From NCBI GenBank assembly GCA_002171925.1, contig NHIT01000003.1, positions 1 to 7,776 on the forward strand: a DNA stretch of 7,776 bases, in the 5' to 3' direction. Of the stretch, positions 1-6,797 are shown piece after piece (positions within the stretch are counted from its first letter, which is position 1; each line of letters starts with the position of its first letter). The notes under the pieces were generated by a model. The model was not told where the DNA came from. It saw only the letters and a program-made list of their open reading frames with translations, and searched no databases. Both the position numbers and the translations under genes were made by a program. The stretch is from Candidatus Pelagibacter sp. TMED196 (GTDB taxonomy: Bacteria; Pseudomonadota; Alphaproteobacteria; Pelagibacterales; Pelagibacteraceae).

Positions 1-579
1 TCTTTTATCTAATAAATATATAGTTTCCATAAAAAAACTATATCCCTTAGATTTAACATCTCTTAAATCAAAACCTTCTAATTTTTTTAAATTATAGCCC
101 CTGAAGGCTGTTGTAAATTCATTAGAGTTTATACCAAAAACTATTTTAATAAATTTGTTTCCAAATATGCTTAATGATCTTCTCCAGCCAGTAGTATCTA
201 AAGATCCACCTTTAACAAATCTTGAACCCAAAACAAAAGCAGTATTCTTTAATTCCTTTATAAATTCTGGAATTTTTTTTGGGTCATGAGTTAAGTCAGC
301 GTCTATTGTAATTAAATATTCATATTGATTATTTTTACTATACTCAAATGCCAACTTATGGGCAGTATCTAAACCGCTTTTTTTATCCCTTACAATTAAA
401 TGAATATTTTTTTTGTCTTTTGAGTATTCTTTAATAATATCTGAGGTCTTGTCAGGTGAATTGTCATCAACAATCAAAACATCTAAATTCAAATTAAGAT
501 CTTCAATATAATTTAGCAAAAGCGTTATATTTTTTGACTCATTGTAAGTAGCTGAAAAAATTAATATTTTACTTTTCAT
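1..579 (-). CDS. DPM1-like family 2 glycosyltransferase (partial, 3' end outside window)
   Basis: Reading leftward from the ATG at 579-577, the frame stays open for 193 codons to the window edge, so only the N-terminal catalytic domain is visible. It is a GT-A fold family 2 glycosyltransferase of the dolichol/polyprenol-phosphate mannosyltransferase type. The start is MKSKILIFSATYNES, followed by VDDNSPD (nucleotide-binding DD) near residues 37-43, the metal-binding DxD as DADLTHDP near 93-100, LGSRFVKGG near 117-125, and GYSFFMET near 179-186. All are in the order of that family. Members move a sugar, usually mannose or glucose, from a nucleotide donor to polyprenyl phosphate on the cytoplasmic side of the membrane. 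Complete members have about 240 residues, or more when a C-terminal GtrA-like membrane domain is attached; which form this is cannot be seen. The gene is divergent from the methyltransferase gene at 613 with 33 bases between start codons. The family is firm; the sugar is unknown. Confidence 0.88.
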   Translation of the reverse strand, partial: MKSKILIFSATYNESKNITLLLNYIEDLNLNLDVLIVDDNSPDKTSDIIKEYSKDKKNIHLIVRDKKSGLDTAHKLAFEYSKNNQYEYLITIDADLTHDPKKIPEFIKELKNTAFVLGSRFVKGGSLDTTGWRRSLSIFGNKFIKIVFGINSNEFTTAFRGYNLKKLEGFDLRDVKSKGYSFFMETIYLLDKR

Positions 580-586
580 GAAGTAA

Positions 587-594
587 ATTATAAT
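587..594. promoter_or_regulatory. Self-complementary -10 box, candidate bidirectional promoter
   Basis: The 33-base spacer between the divergent ATGs (579 minus, 613 plus) contains ATTATAAT, which equals its own reverse complement. It therefore offers a perfect TATAAT on the plus strand (589-594) and on the minus strand (592-587). A plus transcript would start near 601 with about 12 bases of leader. A minus transcript would start at about 580, practically at the ATG. No good -35 hexamer is visible at normal spacing on either side, and TATAAT words are common by chance in DNA this AT-rich. The call rests on position and symmetry. Confidence 0.35.
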
Positions 595-612
595 ACTCAA
601 GAAATAGACTGA

Positions 613-1836
613 ATGAAATTGAAAAAATGTAGAAATTGCCAAGGAAAAAAATTATCAAAATTATTTTCTTTAGGAAAATTAAGTTATACAGGAAAATTTC
701 CTAAAAATATAAATACAAATATCAAAAAAACTGAATTAACTCTTGTTATGTGTAATAAGTGTTCACTTGTTCAGCTCAATAATAATTACAATCTTAAATA
801 TTTATATGGGCCTGATTATGGTTATAGGACTGGAATAAATAAAACTATGACTGATCATATGAAGAATATAATGAAAAATTTAACAAGAAAAATTAAGTTT
901 AAAAAAGGAGACTGTATTTTAGATATAGCGAGTAATGATGGTACTTTATTAAATTTTTTTGATAAAAAACTTATAAAATTTGGTGTTGATCCACTAGTTA
1001 ATAAATACAGTAAGTTTTATAGAAAAATAAATTATAAAATTTCTGATTTTTTTTCTGCAGGAAAAATTATTAAAAAATTACCAAATAAGAAGTTTAAAGT
1101 CATCACAGCTTTATCAGTGTTTTATGACATAAATGACCCCAACTTATTTTTTAAAGATATAAATAAAATATTAGATGATAATGGTATTTTTTTAATTGAG
1201 CACGCTGATCTAATGTCAATCGTAAAACAAAAAATGTTCGATACAATTTGTCAGGAACATCTTACTTACTATTCGAATAAAATAATAATTAATATGGCAA
1301 AAAATAATAATTTAAGAGTTTTCGATCTTAGGACAAATAATATTAATGGAGGAAGTACTCAGTATTTTATTTGTAAAAACAATGCAAAACATAAAACAAA
1401 TTATAAAACAATCAATAAATTTGTAAAAAAGGAAAATAAAATGAAACTCACAAACAAAAAAACTTTTTTAAGATTTTTTAATCATATTAATAAAATGAAA
1501 AGGAGCACAAAAAAATATATTGATAAAATTGTTTCAGAAAATAAAATAATACATGGTTATGGTGCATCTACAAAAGGAAATGTTTTATTGCAGTATTTTG
1601 GTATAAATAGAAAACATATAAAGTATATTGCAGATAGAAATCCCAAAAAAGATAATCATTTTACCCCTGGTACAAAAATTAAGATTATTACTGAGAGCAA
1701 ATCTAGAAGATTAAAACCAAATTTTTATTTCGTTCTCCCTTGGCATTTTAAAAAAGAAATTTTAAATAGGGAACGAAATCTCATTAAAAAAGGAAGTAAA
1801 TTTATTTTTCCACTTCCTTCCTTTAGGGTATATTAA
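613..1836 (+). CDS. Zinc-binding SAM-dependent sugar C-methyltransferase
   Basis: This 407-residue protein has the three-part build of the NDP-hexose C-methyltransferase family (TylC3/NovU/TcaB9 type), at that family's normal length. The N-terminal zinc-binding part carries CxxC pairs at C6/C9 and C47/C50. The central Rossmann methyltransferase domain has the SAM loop DIASNDGTLL at 104-113. The conserved EHLTYYS at 215-221 is the His/Tyr-rich active-site signature, with the catalytic base expected around E215-H216. The C-terminal domain has GYGASTKGN at 315-323 and LPWHFKKEIL at 375-384, both typical. Family members add a methyl carbon, usually at C3 of a 4-keto-deoxysugar nucleotide, in the cytoplasm; the product goes into O-antigen or glycolipid. 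It leads a plus-strand gene row with a 29-base gap to the next gene. No Shine-Dalgarno sequence precedes the ATG, but the Cys-rich N-terminus fits this start. No sugar dehydratase or other partner lies in the window, so the substrate is unknown. Confidence 0.9.
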   Translation: MKLKKCRNCQGKKLSKLFSLGKLSYTGKFPKNINTNIKKTELTLVMCNKCSLVQLNNNYNLKYLYGPDYGYRTGINKTMTDHMKNIMKNLTRKIKFKKGDCILDIASNDGTLLNFFDKKLIKFGVDPLVNKYSKFYRKINYKISDFFSAGKIIKKLPNKKFKVITALSVFYDINDPNLFFKDINKILDDNGIFLIEHADLMSIVKQKMFDTICQEHLTYYSNKIIINMAKNNNLRVFDLRTNNINGGSTQYFICKNNAKHKTNYKTINKFVKKENKMKLTNKKTFLRFFNHINKMKRSTKKYIDKIVSENKIIHGYGASTKGNVLLQYFGINRKHIKYIADRNPKKDNHFTPGTKIKIITESKSRRLKPNFYFVLPWHFKKEILNRERNLIKKGSKFIFPLPSFRVY

Positions 1837-1865
1837 TTAATAACAATGTCATATAATTATTTTAT

Positions 1866-2168
1866 ATGAGTGATAATAGAAATCAAACAGATCTAAAAAA
1901 GTTTATAATTAAACTAGTTGCAGTAACTTTTGCAATAATTGTTGTAATCAATGTTACCTACAATCTTATTTTTGCAGATAAGCTTGAGAACATTAATAAA
2001 ATATTACTTTTAAACAAGAAAGAGAATATTGAATCATTAAAGGACAAAATAAGATCAGAGTTAAAACAGGGTCTAGAGAAAGATCAAATACTTAATAAAG
2101 AAGACAAAATTCTAATCTATAAATTTTATCTAAAAATAAAAAATGAATTCAAAGATATTGAAAATTAG
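1866..2168 (+). CDS. Small single-pass membrane protein, function unknown
   Basis: I do not recognise a named family. The 100-residue product has a short polar N-terminus (1-12), one clear hydrophobic segment at about 13-37 (roughly FIIKLVAVTFAIIVVINVTY and on to LIF), and then a highly charged Lys/Glu-rich tail from about 38 to 100 that looks helical and possibly coiled-coil. The hydrophobic segment is long for a cleaved signal peptide and lacks a convincing cleavage site beyond the Ala of IFAD, so a membrane anchor is more likely. Lysines flank its N-terminal side, which suggests the N-terminus is cytoplasmic and the tail periplasmic. The gene lies 29 bases after the C-methyltransferase and 16 bases before the GT-C glycosyltransferase, on the same strand, so co-transcription is likely. 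A role as accessory or assembly partner of the membrane glycosyltransferase is inference from position only. Confidence 0.75.
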   Translation: MSDNRNQTDLKKFIIKLVAVTFAIIVVINVTYNLIFADKLENINKILLLNKKENIESLKDKIRSELKQGLEKDQILNKEDKILIYKFYLKIKNEFKDIEN

Positions 2169-2184
2169 AAAAGTCAATGGATAA

Positions 2185-3762
2185 ATGTTTAAATCTAAAC
2201 AAAAAATTATTTTTTATTCCTTAATTTTATTTTCTACTTATTCTGCTGTCACTCTTGGGCAAACCTGGGACGAAGGCCATTTAACTAAACAAGGACAAAT
2301 TACTATAAATTATTTATTATCACTTGGTAGACTTGATGAAAATATATTTAGAAGAGAATATTATTCTCCAATTTACTACTCTTTAAAATATTTGTTCTTA
2401 CAAACTTTCCCCATGAAATATCAAGTCGAAGCAAACCATCTTGTTAATCTTATTTTTTCATTTGGTGTAATTTTCGGTATTAAGCAATTATGCAAAGAAT
2501 TATTTAATAAAAAAGTTGCAAATATAACTTTTTTAGTTCTTTTCTTTTTTCCTGCTTTTCATGGGCATATGTCCTTCAACAGCAAGGATACAATTATAGC
2601 TTTTTGTCATGTATGGATATTTTATTCTTTTATAAAATATCTTAAAAATCAATCCACGGATCAAAGTTCTAAATATTTTTATAATATTGGAATTTTATCT
2701 GCCGTAGGAACAGGTATTAATTTATTTTTTTTGGGTTCATTAATTCCAGTATTTTTATTTACTATTTATGATGTTTTTTTTGCTAAAAAGATATGTAATT
2801 CAAATTTTAAAAAGAAATTTTTTTTTACTGATACCCTGAAAAGTTTTTTAATTTTTTACATTTTACTGGTTATATTTTGGATAGATACTCATCCAAATAT
2901 AATTATTTTACCATTTAAACTTTTTTTAGAATGGGCCTTTACTGACTTATGGAGAGGTTACCCTTTTATATTAATAAATGGTGATTATTTTGTTTATAAA
3001 GAAATCCCGAAATCTTATTTAATAACGAATTTTATTTACAAATCTCCTGAGTTTTTTTTAGTTTCATATTTTATTTTTTTCTTTGCGCTATTTGGATCCA
3101 ATAGTTTTTTCTCGAAAAAATTTTTGATTTTTAACTATAAAATTATTTTAATTTTCCTTATGGTTATTTATCCATTTATTTTATTATATTTTACACCTTT
3201 TTCAATTTATGATGGATTTAGACATGTTTTATGGATGATCCCATATGCTTGTGTAATTCCAGCTTTAGCCATTTATTTTATAATTGAAAATATTAAATCA
3301 ATTTATTTTAAAATAGTTGGAGCAACACAACTGATATTATTGGTCTATTTTTTATTTAATTTTATCATGTTAACTCCTTATCATTATACATATTTAAACA
3401 TTTTAAATGGAAAAGCAGAAAATTTTTATCAGAAGTTCGAAAATGATTATTGGGGTTCGTCAATAAGAGAACTTATCTACAAGACAAAATTAAATAAAAA
3501 TTCTAGAATTATTTTTTCTAGCTGCGGAATAGCAGAGGATAATGCAAAATATTATTTAAAAAGAGCTGGTTTTTCCAATTTTAATTTTGAGAGTCTTGAT
3601 AAATCAGAGTTTATTATTATGACCAATAGAACAACAAGTATAAAAGAAAATATTTACTCGTCAAATAATATTACTAATTGTTTTGATAAATTTAATGGTA
3701 CAGACATAAGTCAGGTTAAAAGAAACGGCATGGTTTTATCTGTTATAAGAAAGATAAATTAA
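2185..3762 (+). CDS. Polytopic GT-C glycosyltransferase (PMT/ArnT-like, family 39-type)
   Basis: The 525-residue inner-membrane protein has about ten hydrophobic segments spread over residues 8-395, followed by a soluble C-terminal tail. The first hydrophobic segment is followed by QTWDEGH (D29, E30), the acidic pair in the first periplasmic loop that serves as the catalytic/metal site in GT-C enzymes. Further family-like motifs are HGHMSFNSKD at 126-135, YDGFRH at 342-347 just before another membrane segment, and FENDYWGSS at 418-426 after the last one. Such enzymes transfer a sugar from a polyprenyl-phosphate donor to a lipid, glycan or protein on the outer side of the inner membrane. The donor could be supplied by the DPM1-like enzyme at the left edge of the window. 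It starts 16 bases after the small membrane protein and ends 2 bases before the FkbM gene, a strong sign of an operon. An out-of-frame ATG at 2177 is ignored. The acceptor is not predictable. Confidence 0.85.
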   Translation: MFKSKQKIIFYSLILFSTYSAVTLGQTWDEGHLTKQGQITINYLLSLGRLDENIFRREYYSPIYYSLKYLFLQTFPMKYQVEANHLVNLIFSFGVIFGIKQLCKELFNKKVANITFLVLFFFPAFHGHMSFNSKDTIIAFCHVWIFYSFIKYLKNQSTDQSSKYFYNIGILSAVGTGINLFFLGSLIPVFLFTIYDVFFAKKICNSNFKKKFFFTDTLKSFLIFYILLVIFWIDTHPNIIILPFKLFLEWAFTDLWRGYPFILINGDYFVYKEIPKSYLITNFIYKSPEFFLVSYFIFFFALFGSNSFFSKKFLIFNYKIILIFLMVIYPFILLYFTPFSIYDGFRHVLWMIPYACVIPALAIYFIIENIKSIYFKIVGATQLILLVYFLFNFIMLTPYHYTYLNILNGKAENFYQKFENDYWGSSIRELIYKTKLNKNSRIIFSSCGIAEDNAKYYLKRAGFSNFNFESLDKSEFIIMTNRTTSIKENIYSSNNITNCFDKFNGTDISQVKRNGMVLSVIRKIN

Positions 3763-3764
3763 TT

Positions 3765-4535
3765 ATGAAAGAATCTAAAACTAATTCAGGTATATTAAAC
3801 TTCTTTGAAAAAATTATAAGAAGTCATCCATTACTTTATTTTATAACAAGATATTTTATTAGGTATACAAATATTTTTGAGCAAGACGCTAATGGTGTGG
3901 CTTATATTAATATGGCACGCAAAGTTAATATTATTGATGTAGGTGCAAGTGACGGGATAGCATCTAAATTTTTTAATAGAAAATTAAATGTAAACAAAAT
4001 AATCTGTTTTGAACCCTATACTCCATATGTAAAAATCCTTAAAAAACTCAAAATTAAAAATATCAAAATCTACCCGTATGGAATAGATAAATTTAATAAA
4101 TACTATGATGTTTTTTTTCCAAGATACAGATTCTTTTCAAAAAACTTAGACTTAATTACATATACTTTCTATGATAAAAAAAAACTTATAAAACAAATAA
4201 ATTTAGACTTTGTGTTTAAAAGAAATATTAAAATTATAAATCAAAAAATTTACTTAAAAAAAGTAAAAAAAATTCAAACAAAAATTCATTTAATTAAAAT
4301 TGATGTTAATGGCCATGAGTTTTCAGTAATTAAAGGCTTAGAAAAGGTTATTAGAAGGGACAGACCTGCTTTAATTATAGAAACAGGAGAAGATATAAAA
4401 GATATAGAAAAGTTTCTAAAAAAATATAATTTTAAAAAATATTTATTTTCAAACAAAAAATGTAAATTTTTTGAAATTAAAAAAAATTATCCTTTGAATA
4501 CTTATTTTTTACAGAATAATCATTTAAATGTTTGA
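3765..4535 (+). CDS. FkbM-family SAM-dependent methyltransferase
   Basis: The 256-residue protein matches the FkbM methyltransferase pattern. The SAM loop IIDVGASDG lies at 56-64, the acidic residue after beta-2 is in CFEP at 81-84 (E83), and the family signature KIDVNGHEFSVIKGLE is at 178-193, commonly KIDVEG(F/Y)E. PALIIET at 201-207 completes the fold. Residues 1-50 form a lysine- and aromatic-rich extension before the domain. FkbM-type enzymes O-methylate hydroxyl groups of sugars, polyketides or other small molecules and are frequent in polysaccharide clusters; here a sugar of the glycan made by this cluster is the likely target. The ATG follows the GT-C stop codon by two bases, so the two genes are probably translationally coupled. 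The segment around 130-175 is unusually Lys/Ile-rich compared with the rest, in line with local base composition. The family is well supported; the substrate is unknown. Confidence 0.87.
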   Translation: MKESKTNSGILNFFEKIIRSHPLLYFITRYFIRYTNIFEQDANGVAYINMARKVNIIDVGASDGIASKFFNRKLNVNKIICFEPYTPYVKILKKLKIKNIKIYPYGIDKFNKYYDVFFPRYRFFSKNLDLITYTFYDKKKLIKQINLDFVFKRNIKIINQKIYLKKVKKIQTKIHLIKIDVNGHEFSVIKGLEKVIRRDRPALIIETGEDIKDIEKFLKKYNFKKYLFSNKKCKFFEIKKNYPLNTYFLQNNHLNV

Positions 4536-4595
4536 AATTATTTCATGATCTAAACTTGTTGATTTATTTTTTTTTTCAGGTAAATAAGCAATAAT

Positions 4596-4671
4596 GCCCT
4601 CATAGCTCAATTGGTAGAGCAACTGATTTGTAATCAGTAGGTTCGCGGTTCGAGTCCGTGTGAGGGCACCA
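4596..4671 (+). tRNA. tRNA-Thr, anticodon TGT
   Basis: A complete 76-base cloverleaf is visible. Acceptor stem GCCCTCA pairs with TGAGGGC, D stem GCTC with GAGC, anticodon stem ACTGA with TCAGT around loop TTTGTAA (anticodon TGT at 4629-4631, reading ACA), and T stem CGCGG with CCGTG around TTCGAGT. The discriminator A (4668) and an encoded CCA (4669-4671) follow. It lies 60 bases after the FkbM gene and three bases before the next start codon, all on the same strand. The 60 upstream bases hold only a weak promoter candidate (TTGATT at 4559-4564, TAAATA at 4581-4586, 16-base spacer), so the tRNA could also be cut from a longer mRNA. Confidence 0.97.
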
Positions 4672-4674
4672 AAA

Positions 4675-5988
4675 ATGAATACAAATATTAAAAACTATTT
4701 TATTATTTTTCTTTCAACACTAATATATTTTTCTTTTTTCTTGGGTTTTTACTTCGGTGAAAACTCTATTGGATCTGGTGGTTATAATGGTGATTTACTT
4801 TGGATGTGGAAAAACTTAGAAATTTATAAAAATAATAATTTTTATGATGCAATTCACCATCCTGAATTTTTTGGAAACAGGTCACCACTCATATATATTT
4901 TACATGCATATTTAAATCCATTTATTTATGATTTGGATAGTTATAGGGCTACTGTTTTTATATTATCTTTAATTGCACCTATAATTTTTTATATTTGTTT
5001 AATTCAAAAATTTACTAATACAAATAAAATAATTTTATTCTTTATTTCTTCATTTATTTTGCTTAGTCCCTTTTACCGAACAAGTGCTTATTGGGGTCTC
5101 GAAGTTAACTATGCAATTACGACTATGTTATTTAGCGTTTACTTATTAAATATTTTTAAAAAAAAAAAAAATTTAAGTAATGGTAATTTATATTTTTTGA
5201 TTACATTATTAACTTTTACTAGTTCTTTATGTATTTATTTTGATCAAAAATTTTTAATAATTCCATTGTTAGTTTTTATTGAGATTATGAAGTCAGATAC
5301 TAAAATTAAATTTAAAACTTATTCAATTGTTAATTTTATTATTTTTTCAATTCCTTTTATTTATCTAATTTTTATTTGGAAAGGAATAGTTCCGTCATCA
5401 ACACAATATGCCAATCCAAACACAATAACGTCTATATCAAGATTAAATCTTCTCTGGTTTGAACATTTGGGTTATGCAACAACAATGATTGCATTTTATT
5501 TTTTGCCAGTTATTTTTTTGAAAAAAGATAACCTTTTATTATCAGTAAAAAATTTTTTTTTAGATAAGAAAAATAATTTTTTTTTAACTTTGTCCCTCGT
5601 ATATCTCATTTATTTTTTTACTTTTGTTAATTTTGAGGAGTTAACAAAAGTCAAATATTTAATGGGATTAGGCTTTATACATAAAATTTCTTTTATTTTT
5701 TTTGAGGATATTTTTTTACAAAAAATTTTTACTTGTTTTTCTTTTTTAATATCTTGGATAATAATTTTGTTTTTTTTAGAGAAGAATTTGAGCAATTTTT
5801 TAATATTATTTTATTTTTATTTTTTATCTGTAATTTTATGGCCTTTAATGCAAGAATATTTTGATCCAATTATATTTTTATTTGCTTTGATAATTTTTTC
5901 TTCTAAATTATTAATTAATTATAAAAATTCGACTTTTACTTTTTTATATTTGAGTATTTTTTTAATTTGCGCTAATTTCTATTATTAA
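4675..5988 (+). CDS. Polytopic membrane protein, probable GT-C-like glycosyltransferase
   Basis: The 437-residue product is very hydrophobic, with about ten or more membrane segments from residue 7 to the C-terminus. I do not recognise a named family. The layout resembles GT-C glycosyltransferases: one N-terminal membrane helix, then a loop with GGYNGD (D40 as candidate catalytic acid), an aromatic/basic stretch FFGNRSP at 65-71, and a conserved-looking QEYFDP at 393-398 near the end. I chose the ATG at 4675. The frame stays open further upstream to a GTG at 4660, but that lies inside the tRNA 3' end, and the first membrane helix begins six residues after the chosen start. The start codon is only three bases beyond the tRNA CCA, so a processed message would be nearly leaderless. 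A run of 14 adenines at 5158-5171 encodes KKKKN (162-166) in a probable cytoplasmic loop. The next gene follows 14 bases later. Confidence 0.8.
   Translation: MNTNIKNYFIIFLSTLIYFSFFLGFYFGENSIGSGGYNGDLLWMWKNLEIYKNNNFYDAIHHPEFFGNRSPLIYILHAYLNPFIYDLDSYRATVFILSLIAPIIFYICLIQKFTNTNKIILFFISSFILLSPFYRTSAYWGLEVNYAITTMLFSVYLLNIFKKKKNLSNGNLYFLITLLTFTSSLCIYFDQKFLIIPLLVFIEIMKSDTKIKFKTYSIVNFIIFSIPFIYLIFIWKGIVPSSTQYANPNTITSISRLNLLWFEHLGYATTMIAFYFLPVIFLKKDNLLLSVKNFFLDKKNNFFLTLSLVYLIYFFTFVNFEELTKVKYLMGLGFIHKISFIFFEDIFLQKIFTCFSFLISWIIILFFLEKNLSNFLILFYFYFLSVILWPLMQEYFDPIIFLFALIIFSSKLLINYKNSTFTFLYLSIFLICANFYY
5158..5171 (+). repeat. A14 homopolymer inside a coding region
   Basis: Fourteen consecutive adenines start exactly on a codon boundary in the membrane-protein gene and encode four lysines plus the first two bases of an Asn codon. 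It is the longest single-base run I see in the window; other long runs are 9-10 bases. The reading frame is intact at this length; a gain or loss of one base would shift it after about residue 165 of 437. Long A tracts are known sites of polymerase and replication slippage. Confidence 0.9.
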
Positions 5989-6002
5989 TCTATATATAAT
6001 TT

Positions 6003-6797
6003 ATGATTTTTCCGAAAGAATTTTATCCAAAAAGAATTAAGAATTGCAGCATACACAAATCCAGAAAAAAATTTAAAAATAAGAGGAATAAAAATACTAT
6101 TTTTTTGTTAGAAGAGAGATTTTTTTGGATGAAAAAATATTTGAAACAAAAAAAAATTATAATCGAGCTTGGTTGCGGTAATGGAGCTTGTAAAGATATT
6201 TTAAATAATAAAAATATAATACTAACTGATATTCAAAAATATCCCTGGATATCAAAAAAAATAGATATGACCAAATTAAATTTGGGTAAGAAATATTTTA
6301 AAAAAGTTGATGTATTTATAATTAATCATGCTTTACATCATTGCCCCAATCCGTCCAAATCTTTAAAAAAAATGTTAACTTATTTAAAAAAAGATGGACT
6401 TGTATTAATAAATGAACCCGAAACATCTTTTTTTTTAAAATTTTTTCAATATATATTGGACGATGAATCATGGTCTTATAAAGTAAATATATTTAATTCA
6501 AAAAATAATATATTTAAGTCTAATTCACCTTGGGATTCAAATACCGCCGTAGCTCAACTTTTATTTAGAGATGAAAAAAAATTTAATTATTTTTTTCCTA
6601 ATTTCTCTATTTTAAAAAATGATTTGTCTGAATTTTCAATTTTTCTTAATTCGGGAGGTATTGTTCAAGATACTTTTCATATACCTGTTAATAAACTAAT
6701 TTTTAATTTTATGAATCTCTTAGATAAGTTATTAATTTGGTTAATGCCAAGTGTTTTTGCATTAAATAGAAGAATTGTTTTAAAAAAAAATAAATAA
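6003..6797 (+). CDS. Class I SAM-dependent methyltransferase (Methyltransf_11-like)
   Basis: The 264-residue protein has a basic, Lys-rich N-terminus (1-35) and then a short Rossmann methyltransferase core. The SAM loop is IIIELGCGNGACK at 52-64, the acidic residue after beta-2 is D76 (LTDIQ), and the post-motif stretch INHALHHCPNPSKSLKKM at 107-124 is the HHxxxP type found in family 11 methyltransferases. A strand LVLINEPE at 133-140 follows. The C-terminal part from about 145 is family-specific and ends in hydrophobic helices near 232-252, perhaps membrane-associated. The substrate is unknown; in this setting a sugar or lipid intermediate is likely. It follows the membrane-protein gene by 14 bases, probably in one transcript, and its stop is one base from the convergent rlmB stop. 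A TATAAT at 5995-6000 is too close to the ATG to act as its promoter. Confidence 0.85.
   Translation: MIFPKEFYPKRIKNCSIHKSRKKFKNKRNKNTIFLLEERFFWMKKYLKQKKIIIELGCGNGACKDILNNKNIILTDIQKYPWISKKIDMTKLNLGKKYFKKVDVFIINHALHHCPNPSKSLKKMLTYLKKDGLVLINEPETSFFLKFFQYILDDESWSYKVNIFNSKNNIFKSNSPWDSNTAVAQLLFRDEKKFNYFFPNFSILKNDLSEFSIFLNSGGIVQDTFHIPVNKLIFNFMNLLDKLLIWLMPSVFALNRRIVLKKNK

Noticed and set aside
1852..1857. TATAAT upstream of the small membrane-protein gene
   Set aside because: It has no -35 partner at normal spacing and sits in a 29-base gap of an apparent operon; likely chance.
4567..4576. T10 run after the FkbM gene as an intrinsic terminator
   Set aside because: No stem of useful length precedes it; only a 4-bp GAAA/TTTC pairing lies further upstream and is not adjacent.
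4660..4674. In-frame GTG start 15 bases upstream of the membrane-protein ATG
   Set aside because: It lies in the T stem/acceptor end of tRNA-Thr; the ATG at 4675 is the first start outside the tRNA and fits the first membrane helix.
5610..5795. 61-codon open frame on the minus strand inside the membrane-protein gene
   Set aside because: It lies wholly within a well-supported plus-strand gene, is composed of Lys/Ile/Phe codons expected from the complement of T-rich membrane codons, and shows no domain.
5995..6000. TATAAT just before the class I methyltransferase gene
   Set aside because: It ends two bases before the ATG, so transcription would begin inside the gene; it is best explained by base composition.
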